A stretch of DNA of 64,000 bases from Lethocerus indicus (lineage: Eukaryota > Arthropoda > Insecta > Hemiptera > Belostomatidae), in the NCBI GenBank assembly GCA_019843655.1, contig JACDQD010000001.1, positions 40,699,392-40,763,391 on the forward strand, written 5' to 3'. Within the stretch, counting starts at the first letter, position 1. Each line of letters starts with the position of its first letter. The notes under the pieces were generated by a model. It was not told where the DNA came from and made no database searches. It worked only from the letters and a program-made list of their open reading frames with translations. The translations under genes and the position numbers were made by a program. This document shows positions 1 through 12,579 of this stretch, piece by piece.

Positions 1-944
1 GAGCCTACCGCCTAAAGGGACCGGTATTTTTCTTCCCGGTTTTTATACGATCGGTTGGAGGGGGTGGTGGGGGCACGCGCGACAAATTAGTCCCCCGTTT
101 TTATTAGGTGTCACTTTAACAAGGCACCAATTACTACCGGGACGTCGTAAATAGTTCGATCCCGCATAAAAATATCGATTTACAAGCCTTTATTTGGATT
201 CCGTCTAATTAGGAGAACTGGGTAACACCGGTCGATCGGGGAAATCGAATCCAGATTTCGAATTCTTGAAAGGCCCCATTCCGATAAAATCGGTATCGGT
301 GAACAAGACGGGAGGTTTTACGGCCTTCCGAACCCGTCCCGACTCCATTCCTCCCTCCTGTCCCGACCGCTCCTATCTTCCATCGGACATCCCAATATTC
401 ATTTAGGCTAATTCCGTTTGTATTTATCTCGTAATTCTATTCGCTATTTATTTTTTCTACCGAACTAAATACACCGATCTTGTTAGAAGGGGGATGAATC
501 CCGGTGACAGACCGAATTTCCCTTTAACTTAAAATTTCATCCGATTTAATAATACAAGGCCATAAACTCCAGTTACTAGCTAGACATATTTACCATTTCT
601 ACCGACGATTACCTAGCCTAAGAGACAATAAACATGTGAGGGAGCGTCATTTTTTACCGAAATTCAACGTCGGGCCCCAACAAACGGCGCGAGATCCTTG
701 GCCACCGTATTACACGATTCCCGCGTTAAAAAAAAAATTCGAGCTTCAAACTCCCCATCCCCCGGGGGATATTAATTCCAATTCTTAATGGAGGGGAAAT
801 CCTTTGGCCGGCGGGGGGGCGACGGTAGCCCGCGCGGCGGAAGATAGGTAGCCCAAGCGGTCGACAATAGACACAATTACAGACTGACAGGGCACCGTAA
901 TAAATGGTCCTACCGCTTACAAATCTATCATTAATTACGGAGGA

Positions 945-984
945 GGGAGCGGGAGAGAGGAGAGGGAGAGAAAGAGAGAGAGAG
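945..984. repeat. GA-rich imperfect microsatellite
   Basis: Repeated GA with GGGA interruptions, ending in an AGAGAGAGAGAG run. Confidence 0.9.
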
Positions 985-1493
985 TCAGCACTGTCCGCCG
1001 CCGCTTTTTATCCGGAGAAAAATGGAAGTAATCGCTTCTACGCAGGCCGGCCTCCGACTCACGCCCCGAGCTTAAGTGGTCAAAATCCCCCCACCAAAAT
1101 AGATACGCTTCTATCAAATCGGCAATTGATTTTTCGAAGCCTTGACCTCGAATCGGAAAAATTAAAATAAGACAGGGAAAGGAATTTCCAGATTGCACTT
1201 CCGCAAGTGCAATATGAACCGTAATCAAATCGAATGATGCCCGATATAATAATAAAAAGGATTGTTAATTACACCTAGATATTGTAAATAACCACTGCCG
1301 TTACTAATTGTAACGACAAAATTGTTTTTCCCCTACTGGAATTATTTTTTTATTCCCGGAGACAAAGAAGTAGAAGTATTCTGAACAGTACATTCGTTTA
1401 AATTCCCACGAACTTGAGTTCTCTAGTTGTTTCCATTTCGCTTTGAAAACATTTATCTATTGACTCATTATCATGGCAGGTGTAATAGGAATC

Positions 1494-1532
1494 CTCCAGA
1501 AAATTTGAACCTATTTTGAACTATTTCTGGAG
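1494..1532. other. Stem-loop with 9-bp perfect stem
   Basis: CTCCAGAAA pairs with TTTCTGGAG around a loop of about 20 bases that itself holds two TTGAAC repeats. No role is apparent. Confidence 0.5.
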
Positions 1533-2959
1533 TCGAAAAACCACTTTTTCAAATAGTAAATACAACAGTGGTAGGTTTCTTAACCATTCTTCTCAGTTCC
1601 TACCTCTTTGGTATTTGGCGTGGGTTAGGTAAATATTATTTTTTAATTATATTAGTATTATTTTGTGGCCCCCGTGAATAGGTTTGACGACTTGCAAGAC
1701 GGCCCTAATCGGGGAGGTCATATATCGAGAGCTGGTAGGAGGGTTAATGATTATGCAAGGTTTCATTCTTCACTTTATTACTCCGCGTCGCAGTATCGTG
1801 TTATAACGTGTTCCGACAATAAGCCGTATATTTGAATTCATTAGGCGGTAATGAAAAGTAACTTTTTTTCCTTTTTTCACGAAAAGCGGGCCGCATCCAG
1901 AAAGTGTCGTCGGGCCTTCGCCGTCCGATCGTAACTAGGTTTTAGTGCCCAATAAAACCTGGAGGGCGAGGTAACGCGAGGAGGGAAACCGAAAAAATGA
2001 TATAATTATTTAATAGGGAGCGGGGGGTTTATAATTGCTTTTAATAACGCTTCAGTAGTTTGGGAGGGGGGCGGAGATCCGGAGATCCTAGGTGACTTCT
2101 ACTTTTATATCTATTTCACATAACAGTAAGTTATTTATTTCCACCGAAAGAATTTTTGAAACGGCTTCATACTCGGAAGGAAATGACCGGGGTCTCCGAA
2201 ATCCGCGTCCCGGTCGTAAAACCGGCGCGGAATTCTGAACGATCGCCGGTTTCAATTTATGACACAACGTTTATGGAGTCCGAACGAAGATATTTGTTTG
2301 GGTGTCCGGGGATCGGGAGGGAAGGTTTGGAATATCATCATTCTTCCCGAGCATGAAAAAAAAGGTTTAAATTCAATCCGAAACCGAATATATGGCGAAT
2401 TATTTCTTTATTTTAAACGGAATATATATCTACTGTACCTATTTTTCCATGAGGTGGAACGATTAACCTTGTCGGCCATTAAACCCTGCTAGCCGACGGT
2501 CCTAAATATCTGTCGTACATAGCAGAATCCTACCGAAGGCGGGAAAAAGCCCAGAGAGCGACTATAAATAACACCCGAAATAAATATAAATAAATAAACA
2601 TTCGGGCCGAAAGATTTATCTCGCGATAATAAAATCGACGCCCGAGCAATGTGACAAAGGCGCTCGTCCCTCTTTAAAGCCGGTGCCGCCGGCCAATTAC
2701 GACCAATTGTCGTGGAATGGGTTCCCAATAAGACGAAAACAAATATATAAAAATGGAAAATAAAATATGGGAGGGCGGGCAAAAACCGGTCCCGGCCACT
2801 CGTGTCGATCGTGTTTCGGTGATTCGACAACGGCCCTGAAACGCGTCCGATAGAACCGCGTCACTTTTTTACCGCCGCGGACAAATTATTATCAATGACT
2901 GGAATATCCACAAAATCCGATCGAATTGTTCATTCAATTAATGCACTTACCACATGCCT

Positions 2960-2973
2960 GGTGTCCAGACACC
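2960..2973. other. Short perfect palindromic hairpin
   Basis: GGTGTC-CA-GACACC, 6-bp arms. The centre GTCCAGAC is one base from a palindromic Smad element. Probably chance. Confidence 0.4.
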
Positions 2974-3109
2974 AATACCCCGAAGCTCCGGAATCTATCA
3001 TTGGGTCAATATGTGTCGAAGTCAAAATGTGCCCTTTGCGCCCGGAAATGTTTTATTTTTTAACAAAATCTGTTATAAATTATAATTATTTTCGTATATA
3101 TAAATTATA

Positions 3110-3112
<3 letters not shown>

Positions 3113-3152
<40 letters not shown>
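3113..3152. repeat. (TA)20 microsatellite
   Basis: Forty bases of pure TA, preceded by an AT-only palindrome centred near 3104. Confidence 0.98.
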
Positions 3153-3157
<5 letters not shown>

Positions 3158-6100
3158 AAAATCTCGAAAAATCCTGATATTATCCCAAAAGTCCTCAACA
3201 GTGGTCTTAGGTTAGGTTATCCTCAGTTATCATAAACGAATAGTAAACCGAGGAAACTTTCAATCGACGGGTGTTTTCAATTATTATTGTCAAGAAAAAA
3301 TATTAAAATCCGGTATTCTTTTAAAGCTTACAGAAACGTCCGTTCGATTCTTGCGCATCGAAACGCAACTGCTGGATAATGACTAACAGGTTAGGACAAA
3401 AAAAAGCATGGCCGATCATTCCCAAGCGAAAGACAGAGAACGAAATGCAGACCTGCACGCGATACAACCTAAAATCGGCCCACATAAATGAATTCGATTT
3501 TGATGATTCACTCTCGCCGCAGACCTCTGAACTGCTAGAAGTAAACGTGAGACCATTCTCGAGCGTTGAAAATAAGAGACATTAAAATAGGAGTTCGATT
3601 TATTCCAACTCCGCGCTTCTGTTTATTTTTCTAGGAGGGGGTCGCTCTTCCAGTGTGCATTCAACGATTAATTATGAACGCGATATGCCAACCTTTTAAT
3701 AAATTACCATATCCAATCTTTGATACCTTTATATCCTTACGTTTGTTTATTACTGCTCGGTAATTAAATTCTCACTAACACGGCCTCTATTGCTGTTGCA
3801 CAGAAAGTTAAAACTGTTACAAATTCAATTTAACTACCCCCTGTTCAGTTTGACACGGTGAAATGAAAGATATAAGACTTTCTAGCCGAATGATGAAATC
3901 ATCATCGAAACGACGTTTGAATCGGCCGGGGGGCATTCCAGATAATTGCAGGGGCGATAAAGGGAAGAAAAAAGTCAGTCTGAATTATGATTCCACAGAA
4001 GATCAATTGCTCAAATGATCAAGCCAAAGCCTTGGGGGCCTACGTGAGTAAGGTAAATATGTATCCTTTTAGCCGTATCCGCGATCCATTAGTTAACAGA
4101 TGACTAGTGATAGTTGCGGAAAGCGTTGCCGATAGCGGTCTCGCCTGTGGCGGGGCCGATAGGGCCGTGCAGATTGAGTTATGGCGAAGTAAGACGCACG
4201 CCCCATTTCATGCTGGAATAAAACGCCTTTTATAACCCCGGTGAAGTCCCGGGGCTTCTTCCGGATGGACCGTTTCAACAGTGTCGTAATCTCGATAAAG
4301 GGCTCAATAAAGTACGCCCCCGCTCCCCGCCAAGAAGTCGGTAGGGTAAGATTTATGTTTTTATTTTCTCGGAACCGATGAAAAAGTCGTTTCCCGAATT
4401 TAACACTAATGTAATTATCAGTTCGGTATAAAATGTTGCCATTTTACTCATTGTTTTTACTTCACACCGGATTACTAGTAAAAAAAAGTCGTTAGGCCCA
4501 ATGGCTCTATGCCGAATCGAGATCACATCGACATCAAATCATTCTACAAATAAATTACAGAACCCTTATCAGGTTAGTTCGCAAACTAATTAAATAATCT
4601 GTATGTACACTATAAAGGGTCTTGTGGTATAATACTATTCGAATCAATGATTGAATCTTAAATTCCGTTTAAAAGAATAAAAGCAGATAAAAAAGAGCTT
4701 AAATATAACTCAGTATCAACTGGTTACGCGCATGAGAGCCACGCCCGCTAATGCTATGTTTTCCTTTCCTTATCCGAACCCTTCCGCTACACAATCAGCG
4801 AGTCCAGAAACTTGGGCAAAACTCGTTTTTGTCTGATTTGCCCGTACATTTATTTACAAGCGAAATTTTAGAAAATAAACCGAAGTCAGGGCCACATTTC
4901 CAGATTTCGGTAGAGAGCTGTAGCTCTGGGAACAGCTGTAAAAGAAGAATTGATATATTATCAGTTTTTTACTTGATAACGGTGAACTATTTCACGACAG
5001 GCACTGGGGAGACGCTATAAAGTTCAGTAGGCTGTCAATAAGACATCCGTTAATGCTTGATAATTTAAATTCCCTGCCGAGTTAAGTACAGTAGGCACTA
5101 TATTTCACACAAGTTTCGGGGTATTAGAAATTGTAATAGTGAATTATAAAAGGTATGCGCGAGTTATTAAGGTGGTTGGTACGGCTATTTTCCGTTGACG
5201 ACCCTTTTCGGGTTTCAGCTTCCCGCCGTCTTCGGTATTCCGCAGAGGAGCTTGAAAATAGGCCGACGATTGTTCGTGCCTTTCATTTTTCTCACCATTC
5301 AGCACGAGCCGAGTCATTCCGGGCTATATACTTATCGGACTGAGGACATTTTCTTCAGTTCATTCTCTAGTCCGAGTGAAAGTCTCAATACCGCGCTCTC
5401 AATACCGGCCTATGACCGGTTCTCAAACTCCTGGGACAGGTACTTTAAACCAAATATCATAAAATTTAACATCTGGGAAGTCAGAATATAAACACCGGTT
5501 TAGTAAAAGATACAAATAATCTGACGATGATAAGAACAATCGTATTGTACCTATGCCGATACAGATATTCAAAAATAATATTTTGTTTAACTGTTTTTCT
5601 GTTTTATAATCGCATATAATATTATTTAGAATTTTTTTAGAATTATATTATTTATTTATTTCCCTCTGTATTTATATAGCCAAGTGTGTCTTGGACGATA
5701 TGGACTGCCTTCGGAGGGAGCGGTTATTTCTCCGATCACTTCCCTACTTATAACTAACGTATAAAATAACATCCAGGTTTTTCATTACTCTTTATATTTA
5801 TATACAGCGGTCGTTTGTCCTCGAGTAATTGCTACAGGCAGCGAGCAGCCCACTTGTTTAAACATAGATCAACGGCGTGGTGTAATTTCAAACCTTCCCC
5901 GATATAAAAAAATGCATATATTTGGTTTTAAACATTCTTATCCTGGGTAGGAAAGTGTCGTTCCGTTACAAATGTTACTGTACTGTCGCCGTGAAAGTTA
6001 TCTTCCTTTTGTCTTCCTCCAGACCTGTACAGCCGACTTGTCCTCTAATGAATGTAAGGTATTCGAATGCCCGGCGTGGGCTTGAGAGCGAGGAATCATT

Positions 6101-8150
6101 TAATAACGATACTTCCTGTCTTTATATACATAACAGACTGTAATGTTCTCGCTGGTACGAGCAGGCGCTGTAATCATGGGAGTTGATTTAGATGGCTTTA
6201 CCGCTGGGGGGAAGTAAGGATGGAATTTTTCCATTTTTTTGGCCCGCAGCATTATCTACGGCCGCTTGGAAAAGGTACGGACCCATCGGAGCGACAAGTA
6301 TGCATATGTACTTTTAGAGCGGGCGCATTTACAACCATTAACCTCGTTTACTAATTCCCATAATAAACACACCGCTTAAATCGGCTCAATAACAACGCCT
6401 GTACGAAATACTGTACAATATATAGTTCTAAAAAGTATACGGAAAAATTCAAAAACTCTCATAATGTGCCGAAATCTCGCTACATTGTATTTTGAGAGCA
6501 GCGAGGAACAAACTGCTTAATTCATATGGCTCGATAAAATTCTTATTTCGCAATTGAATAAAAACTCTTCGAGCTCTTCACTTTTCTCGATAAATTTCCT
6601 TAGATAAAATTTTGTCTACTATTAAAATTTGATTAGATAAATTGAATTGGGTTTAAAGCCGACGGCTTCGCAACGGGTGGATAAATCTTACGATTTTTAT
6701 GACCGATGAATTAATAAACGGGTTTCTAAGCCGGTGTCATATCCGATGATCGAGTCCAGCCATTAATTGGGATATCAAGAAGCACCCTGTGTAATAGGAT
6801 TGAACTCGGTAAAGAAGCATACAATTTTTTGTCCAGCGTGGATTCGGATTTACGGCTAAAACATTCCGGACAATAATTGAAAGGATTCTAGAAAATATAA
6901 TCCTCGTTTGATTTAAGTAGGAATAAAACATCCTAACGTAATCTTGCTCTAGGATGCTTTTATTATTCATTATTGTTAATAATCATCAAAGACCCGGGGT
7001 TTTCGGAAGAATTCAAGAATTTATAAAGAGTTTTTAACCCAAAGGATAACTAAATTGGCCGTTTATTCGATCTGTTTATCATTAACTGAAGTATGAAACG
7101 TAACCCATATTCAATATTGATAGATGATTAAATTATAACAACAATAATAATCTGAATATTTAATGTTTTGTAACAGCTGCAACGGAAGTCGGGACTTCTT
7201 AGTTTCGGTGCCGGATGACCCTAGTCAGGACTATATGACAATCAAATTTTGTTGGTCATGAGAACAAAAATTATCGTGCATCTTGTCCCTTTGCCATAAA
7301 GGCCTGGCCACGATAATAAGGCATCAATTCCCAGCGGGTCCACCCGAACGCACTTCATTTTTTTTTATTCAGATTCATCGGGAAGAGACGTAAAATAAAA
7401 ACCGGTGTAAAAACAAAGTACAACGCCATAACGGTGAAATAGGAACCCAATGAAAATAACAGCGTCCCAGGTAGACAGGATTAGACGGGTAGGGTAGGGT
7501 AGAGCCGAACGAATTACAGTGAAAACTGAACATAACAATTATACCGGATAATTGAAGTCGTTCATTCACTAATGCACAGGCGCCGACAGAAATAAAGTGC
7601 GGACGAGTGGCCGCAAATTGCAGTATGATCTTTCGAAAAATCGTCCGAATGGAGTCTATAGCCACGCTTCGAACAGATGGCGCATCGAAGAAGGTGGTAG
7701 TAAAATATTAATTCAATGTACGATCAATGAATAATTGAAATAGAATGTATGCATATATTTAAAATATTTCAGAGGAAAGGGTTGTTGATTTAATTACTTG
7801 GAATAATTTACTTTAAGCTAATTATTTCAAGTAAATGAAAAATAAGGACGAACCCTCGCCAATCTGCGAAAAAGTATGCTAATGCTTTTTCTACGGTTAG
7901 TGTCTAACTGACGAAGACGCCGAGAAGCCGAACCCGGTCCAGGATTAGGCTAAATCAGGGAGAGGAGACAAAATATCGGAATTGCGCGAACGCTGAATAA
8001 AATACTTTAATTCCATTTAATAATTGATCGATTGCATTTCGTTTTACATATTTTGAAAAAGTAAAATTCAATTATTAAGCAGAAATTTATTCAGTTTCTA
8101 ATTGCCTTTGCATTCAAAAAGAATTTGTTTGTACCTTTATTCCTTATTAA
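3153..8150. other. Mostly AT-rich non-coding stretch
   Basis: No supported gene or repeat apart from the adjoining TA array. A CpG-richer patch lies at about 4.08-4.34 kb with a small CCCCG/CGGGG hairpin near 4.24 kb. A 68-codon frame at 3379-3585 has a coding-like composition and is followed internally by a GTAAAC donor-like string, but it matches no family I know and is not called a gene. Confidence 0.45.
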
Positions 8151-8159
8151 GATCTGAAA

Positions 8160-9484
8160 TTGGATTATGGAAAGATTGGTGGGTTACGATTCGCACTTTT
8201 CGACTTGTACTTGTGTACAAGGGTCTCTGAATATTTCTTGGAACAGAAGGGGGTCCTCGAGCTTGCAAAGCATCGGACTGTGCGGAGACGAAAATTCAGA
8301 TTTTAAATTTCTGTTAACTAAGGCCATCGCTCGTACCGGCATTCGTGAGACAGGTGGTAGGGTGCGGGCCCGATATTCGCTTTCGGGCGCGTGTGTAGCC
8401 ATCTTTCCCATTTCCAGACCGGTTTTTCCCCGAACCGCGTCGAGGACCGCTTACGTAACTGGGTTCTACCGCGAGTACGAGGACGCCTAATGACCCCCGA
8501 AAGAATCGTTCAAGGATGGGGGAAGGGATCCGTAAAACGGAATCCGAAAAAAATACAGGGTCGTAGAGAAACAATATGGAATAAGGGGGAATTATTTATC
8601 TCGATTCCTTTTTCCCTTTCCCTCCTTCTCGGGGGACGACTATAAACGGGGATAGGTTTACTATTATCGTCTTAATTTCGGTGGTGGACAAACCGTGGAA
8701 TATGTTCCTGGGTCCGGACTTTTAGTGATATTTACGGCTGTTGTGTTGAGGGGGGCAGCTTCGCGGGGGACGTAGCCCCACAGACCCGAGGGAATTTTTT
8801 ATGTCCCCGACACCCGGTTTTATTTTATCGACGCCACTATTCAGAATCGGCTCGATATTTAAATATCGGTGTGAATATAATTTTTACAAAAATATTTTTC
8901 GTCTGTCCCGTAACCGGAACTACCGGTTCTTTCCTGGCCCGATTTCTCCCGAGCGACGCGGCGATCATTTATTATCGAATAATTTAACTCGAGTTACCGC
9001 CACTCGGACGGGTTTCGGCTACCCGCCGTCTGCAGTAGCTTTCCGGCGAGAAGCCAAAACCGGCCACAGGACATCCAGGCGACGTGTACACACCAATAAC
9101 ATTAACGTGTTTCTTCGTCTTTCGTAAGTCTATACCATAGGTTATTATCTGATTTCCGGTAAATCAAGGAAAGTATCCAAGTCGCTGATTCGATTTTTCT
9201 GATTTTTACCCAATTACGTCCCGGGCCTTGTTCTTATGTTCCGAAAACGTTTTTAGGTCCGTCATCAGGATCGGACGGTTTCAAAAACTTCGCCTTCCTT
9301 CCTATACTGCGGGAGTTTTCCTGCGATTCGAAATCGGACCGGCAACCTCGAGAGTCAGAGATAGATCCGGAATTCGATCCGAATCACGTGTAAAGGAGGG
9401 AGACCCTTTTTCTAGACAACCGAGTGTATTAATCGGGCGATGGAAGCCGGCCGTGGATTTTGATCTTTCTCCCTCTCTCTCTCA

Positions 9485-9553
<69 letters not shown>

Positions 9554-9900
9554 CCGGAGAGTCCGACATTTTTTTTTCTTATCCCTTCACGCTAATTACG
9601 TCCCCCTCATTTCCTGGGCCTAATGTCCTCCGCCGCTCGGATCCCATCAGTGCCCGGATTGTCGCTCGTACTTTCGTCGAATCTAATATCCCTTATGCCG
9701 GCTTCCTGTCGAATTTTCTCACCACCGGGGGGAATCCTCGCTCCTGGGGCAATTGCCCGCTGTCGTGATCCCACCCATTCGTTGCCCTCCGTTTGAAGAA
9801 CAAACCGCCGCCCGCTATTAAACTCGAATTATTTCCACGGTTAGGTATCCCGCCGGCTATCGATAGATCAAATGCAAACGATAACAAATCGATAATAATT
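8160..9900. other. CpG-rich patch ending at a CT array
   Basis: Several overlapping frames of 60-130 codons on both strands are the by-product of GC-richer composition with fewer stops. None resembles a known protein. The long CT array is at 9.49-9.55 kb. Confidence 0.45.
9489..9551. repeat. (CT)31 microsatellite
   Basis: Pure CT run with an interrupted CT-rich lead-in from about 9468. Frames through it encode poly(Ser-Leu) and should not be taken as genes. CT/GA tracts can bind GAGA-type factors in insects; no such role is shown here. Confidence 0.98.
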
Positions 9901-10435
9901 GCGTTCTAATATTTTTCAATTTCGAAGAATGGATTTTCTCAGACTGCGTGAATCCCGACAGACAGAACTTTCTCTTCCCAACTGGGTTTACGTGAGATTA
10001 TATTTCTATAAAAAGTTGAAATCTTTAAACTAGTGGACCCTATAACGAAACAATATCGCGATTAAAATTGTTAATTTTGCTTGAGACATTTGATTAAATC
10101 AATCAGCCTTGTAGCTGAACATTTAAATAGTTGAAACAGGGAATCCCCGGTTTACGCCAATTCCTTACTTATTTATATTTGTAATTGAACCAGATAAGGT
10201 CTGCTACCGTACCTGGAAGCAGTGCCACTTTTAGAACTCCAGTATGGATTAAGTGGATATAATTGTTAAGGGGATTAACTCTCAAGCATTTCTTTAAAAA
10301 GCAGACGTTTTAAGGGATTTATACTATTAAGATCTTCCTTCGGATGCAAATGGGAATTTTGTTCACTTACCGCTGTAAAGAATAAGGCGTGTGCAGATAT
10401 GTTTAAACTTGCACTTGGACCGGTCAGTGGTTGAT

Positions 10436-10670
10436 ACTATGTCCGAGCAACAAGTGCCAGGAGCGGTTGCGCAACAAATCGTTATAAAATGTTTCTGGAA
10501 CGAAGGCCCCCCTTCAAACCTTCCGACAATTTCGTTAGACTTGGAACACAGTTTGGGAATGAGTTTTCATCCAGCGGCACGCGGTCCACCAGTGTGCTAA
10601 TCATTTCGAGAAGGAAGACAGACCGTTGAAAATTAGGCTCACGCCGGCGACAGTGAACAATTAAAACCTA
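10436..10670 (+). pseudogene. Possible mariner-type transposase N-terminus (HTH_48-like), frameshifted remnant
   Basis: A frame starting at the Met codon at 10439 reads MSEQQ and then AQQIVIKCFWNEG. This resembles the first helix of the HTH_48 DNA-binding domain of mariner-family transposases, commonly (Q)-(R)-x-(V)IKF-x-(x)-x-G-(K)-T/P. After a shift near 10507, another frame reads KAPLQTFRQF and, past two stops, HFEKEDRP followed by RLTPATVNN. Mariner proteins often have an EDDxRPGRPSTS-type linker about 40-60 residues after that helix, so order and distance fit. At least one frameshift and two stops break the sequence. No catalytic DDD/DDE region and no terminal inverted repeats were seen. 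The match is short, and coincidence cannot be excluded. Confidence 0.3.
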
Positions 10671-12254
10671 TCTACACAATAGAATTTATAAAATTATTGC
10701 ATTACCATATGAGCATACCTTAAATCGGTAAGTCACCTTCTTTGCTTACATCTGAGTTAAATAAACCTCGACTGAATAAGAATAAAATTAAATTAGATTT
10801 CTTTGGGCCTTAATTATATCCTGAATGAGCTAGTTGTATACAGTGAGTCGTCCTGTTGATGTTTAATTTGAAGGCATTTCTTTTGTCACCCAGATAAGAG
10901 AGTCTTATATTATACTTATATAATTACGGGTGTAACTTACAGTGAAATAGAAAAAACGATACCGTAATTAAATAAATAATGGCCGTGCCGTAAAATAAGT
11001 CTTAACCTGAGACTATACGGCCGAATAAAAAGAAAGCATTTCTGTTTGCACGTATTTTTTATTTTAAGTTGCAACAAAATTACGGAAACGTTATTACTGG
11101 AAGCTATTCCTTAAGTACCAAGTAGAATGTCAGCAGTTCATTGTAAAGGTTTTGAATCCGCCTTTACAATTGGAAAAAGTAATGTTTAACTTTCAAATAT
11201 TACACTTTCAGTGTATGCAAGAATAGTACATATTTAAGCCTTAATATTCCCGGATACTTTCCTGACTGGCGCCAGTGGTGACAACAGCCGCATGTTATTA
11301 ACTTTGATTGACACGGTAATAAAATACAATCGTATTTTCATTAATTGGGAATTCCCTTAATTAGAATTCAAAAATTGTGCTTGAATTATTTTCAATTTGT
11401 TAAACGGGTAAATGAGATTATATTGTTCCAAGTGTATATTGATTTATTCGTCGACGCGCACGGCAACTAATTCATATTTGTAGAATTAAACGTTTTGAGG
11501 TTGGCAGCGCCCAGCAGTCTCGCCGGGTATCTAATGTGTGGTGTCCGAATCTTACGCGAGGTGACTTATTTTATTGATATTTATCAGGAAATGCATTAGT
11601 TGTGTTCGCCTTTAGTACAGTTTTAATCTTATTCCCGGAAATATGTTGTTGGTGCTATTTGTTCTGCCCGATTGGAAAGCAGATGATTGATAAATTGAAT
11701 CAATGTGTATCGCTAAGCTGTACCGGCCATTGTGTGAATATCGATCGGACACTCGTTTCTTCCCCAGACATGGAAAGGTAAGTGACTTTATCCAAACAAT
11801 CCATACAAATCTACTGATTTACCGGTTTCACTTCAAGTTCGTATGAGTACAAAACTTAGAATATAAGTTGGAGATAGTTAGAATTTCAATATAAAACTTT
11901 AGTGTTTCTTCAATTGGGATCTCTGTCGGCCATATTGAAATTATGGCCTTGAAGATTTAAAGCTCTTAGTCTCTGTTAAAACTTATGAATCTTAGCATAC
12001 TAAGAAAATGTATACTTATCGACTTGCACATTAGGAATAAAGTTATAAGATAAAGCCTATGATCACTCTTGATCTTTTATCGCCTTCCGCCTATTTCGTC
12101 ATAAGCTAGGCCCAGTTTGGTTCTTCACCTTCGTGGCTTCTATTTAGTCAGCAGAGGCTTTCGTCGAACCATCGTACCATTACCGGTTCTTGAGTAAGAT
12201 AACATAGTGACGATGACTAAATACTCACAAACCGAAGGAAGGATTTTTATCTGC

Positions 12255-12289
12255 GAGGTTCCTCCTACCGTTGGTAGAAGGTACACCTC
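12255..12289. other. Imperfect hairpin
   Basis: Left arm GAGGTTCCTCCTACC and right arm GGTAGAAGGTACACCTC pair around a 3-base loop with one 2-base bulge and two mismatches. The stem is too short for a microRNA precursor. It lies in a moderately GC-richer patch (about 12.08-12.33 kb) within AT-rich DNA. Confidence 0.5.
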
Positions 12290-12560
12290 CGTGTAGCTTT
12301 GAAACGAGGAAAAGTATGAGCTAAAGGCAAGAATGAGCCCGCAATGAAGAAGAAGAAATTAGTTCGGAACTTAATATTTCCAGGCAGCAATGAAACCAAA
12401 ATTTTACACAGATGAAGGAAAAGATTAAAAAACTATACATATTTATCTTAATCAAATTCATAACCCTATTGGGTTTTGTTAAAAGACAGTACATTAATCA
12501 ACTGAATGAGCTTATTTATTTCTATTATATATTAATAATTATTAAGTCAATATTCCCTGT

Positions 12561-12579
12561 TAATAATAATAATAATAAT
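12561..12579. repeat. (TAA)6 microsatellite
   Basis: Six TAA units in AT-rich DNA. Confidence 0.95.

Larger units (their letters stand above)
1..2890. other. CpG-rich non-coding stretch
   Basis: No gene is supported. The sequence mixes CpG-containing words (CCGG, CGGTCGATCG) with homeodomain-core TAATTA/ATTA. It holds one GA microsatellite at about 0.95 kb, the stem-loop at 1.5 kb and a tandem GGAGATCC pair near 2.07 kb. Short frames occur on both strands with no protein-like conservation I can recognise. Confidence 0.5.

Noticed and set aside
3090..3120. AT-only palindrome beside the TA array as a structured element
   Set aside because: Expected by chance in A/T-only sequence next to a TA microsatellite.
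9228..9768. Frames of 102-131 codons with long Ser-Leu repeats
   Set aside because: They are translations of the (CT)n microsatellite. The flanks have no recognisable protein.
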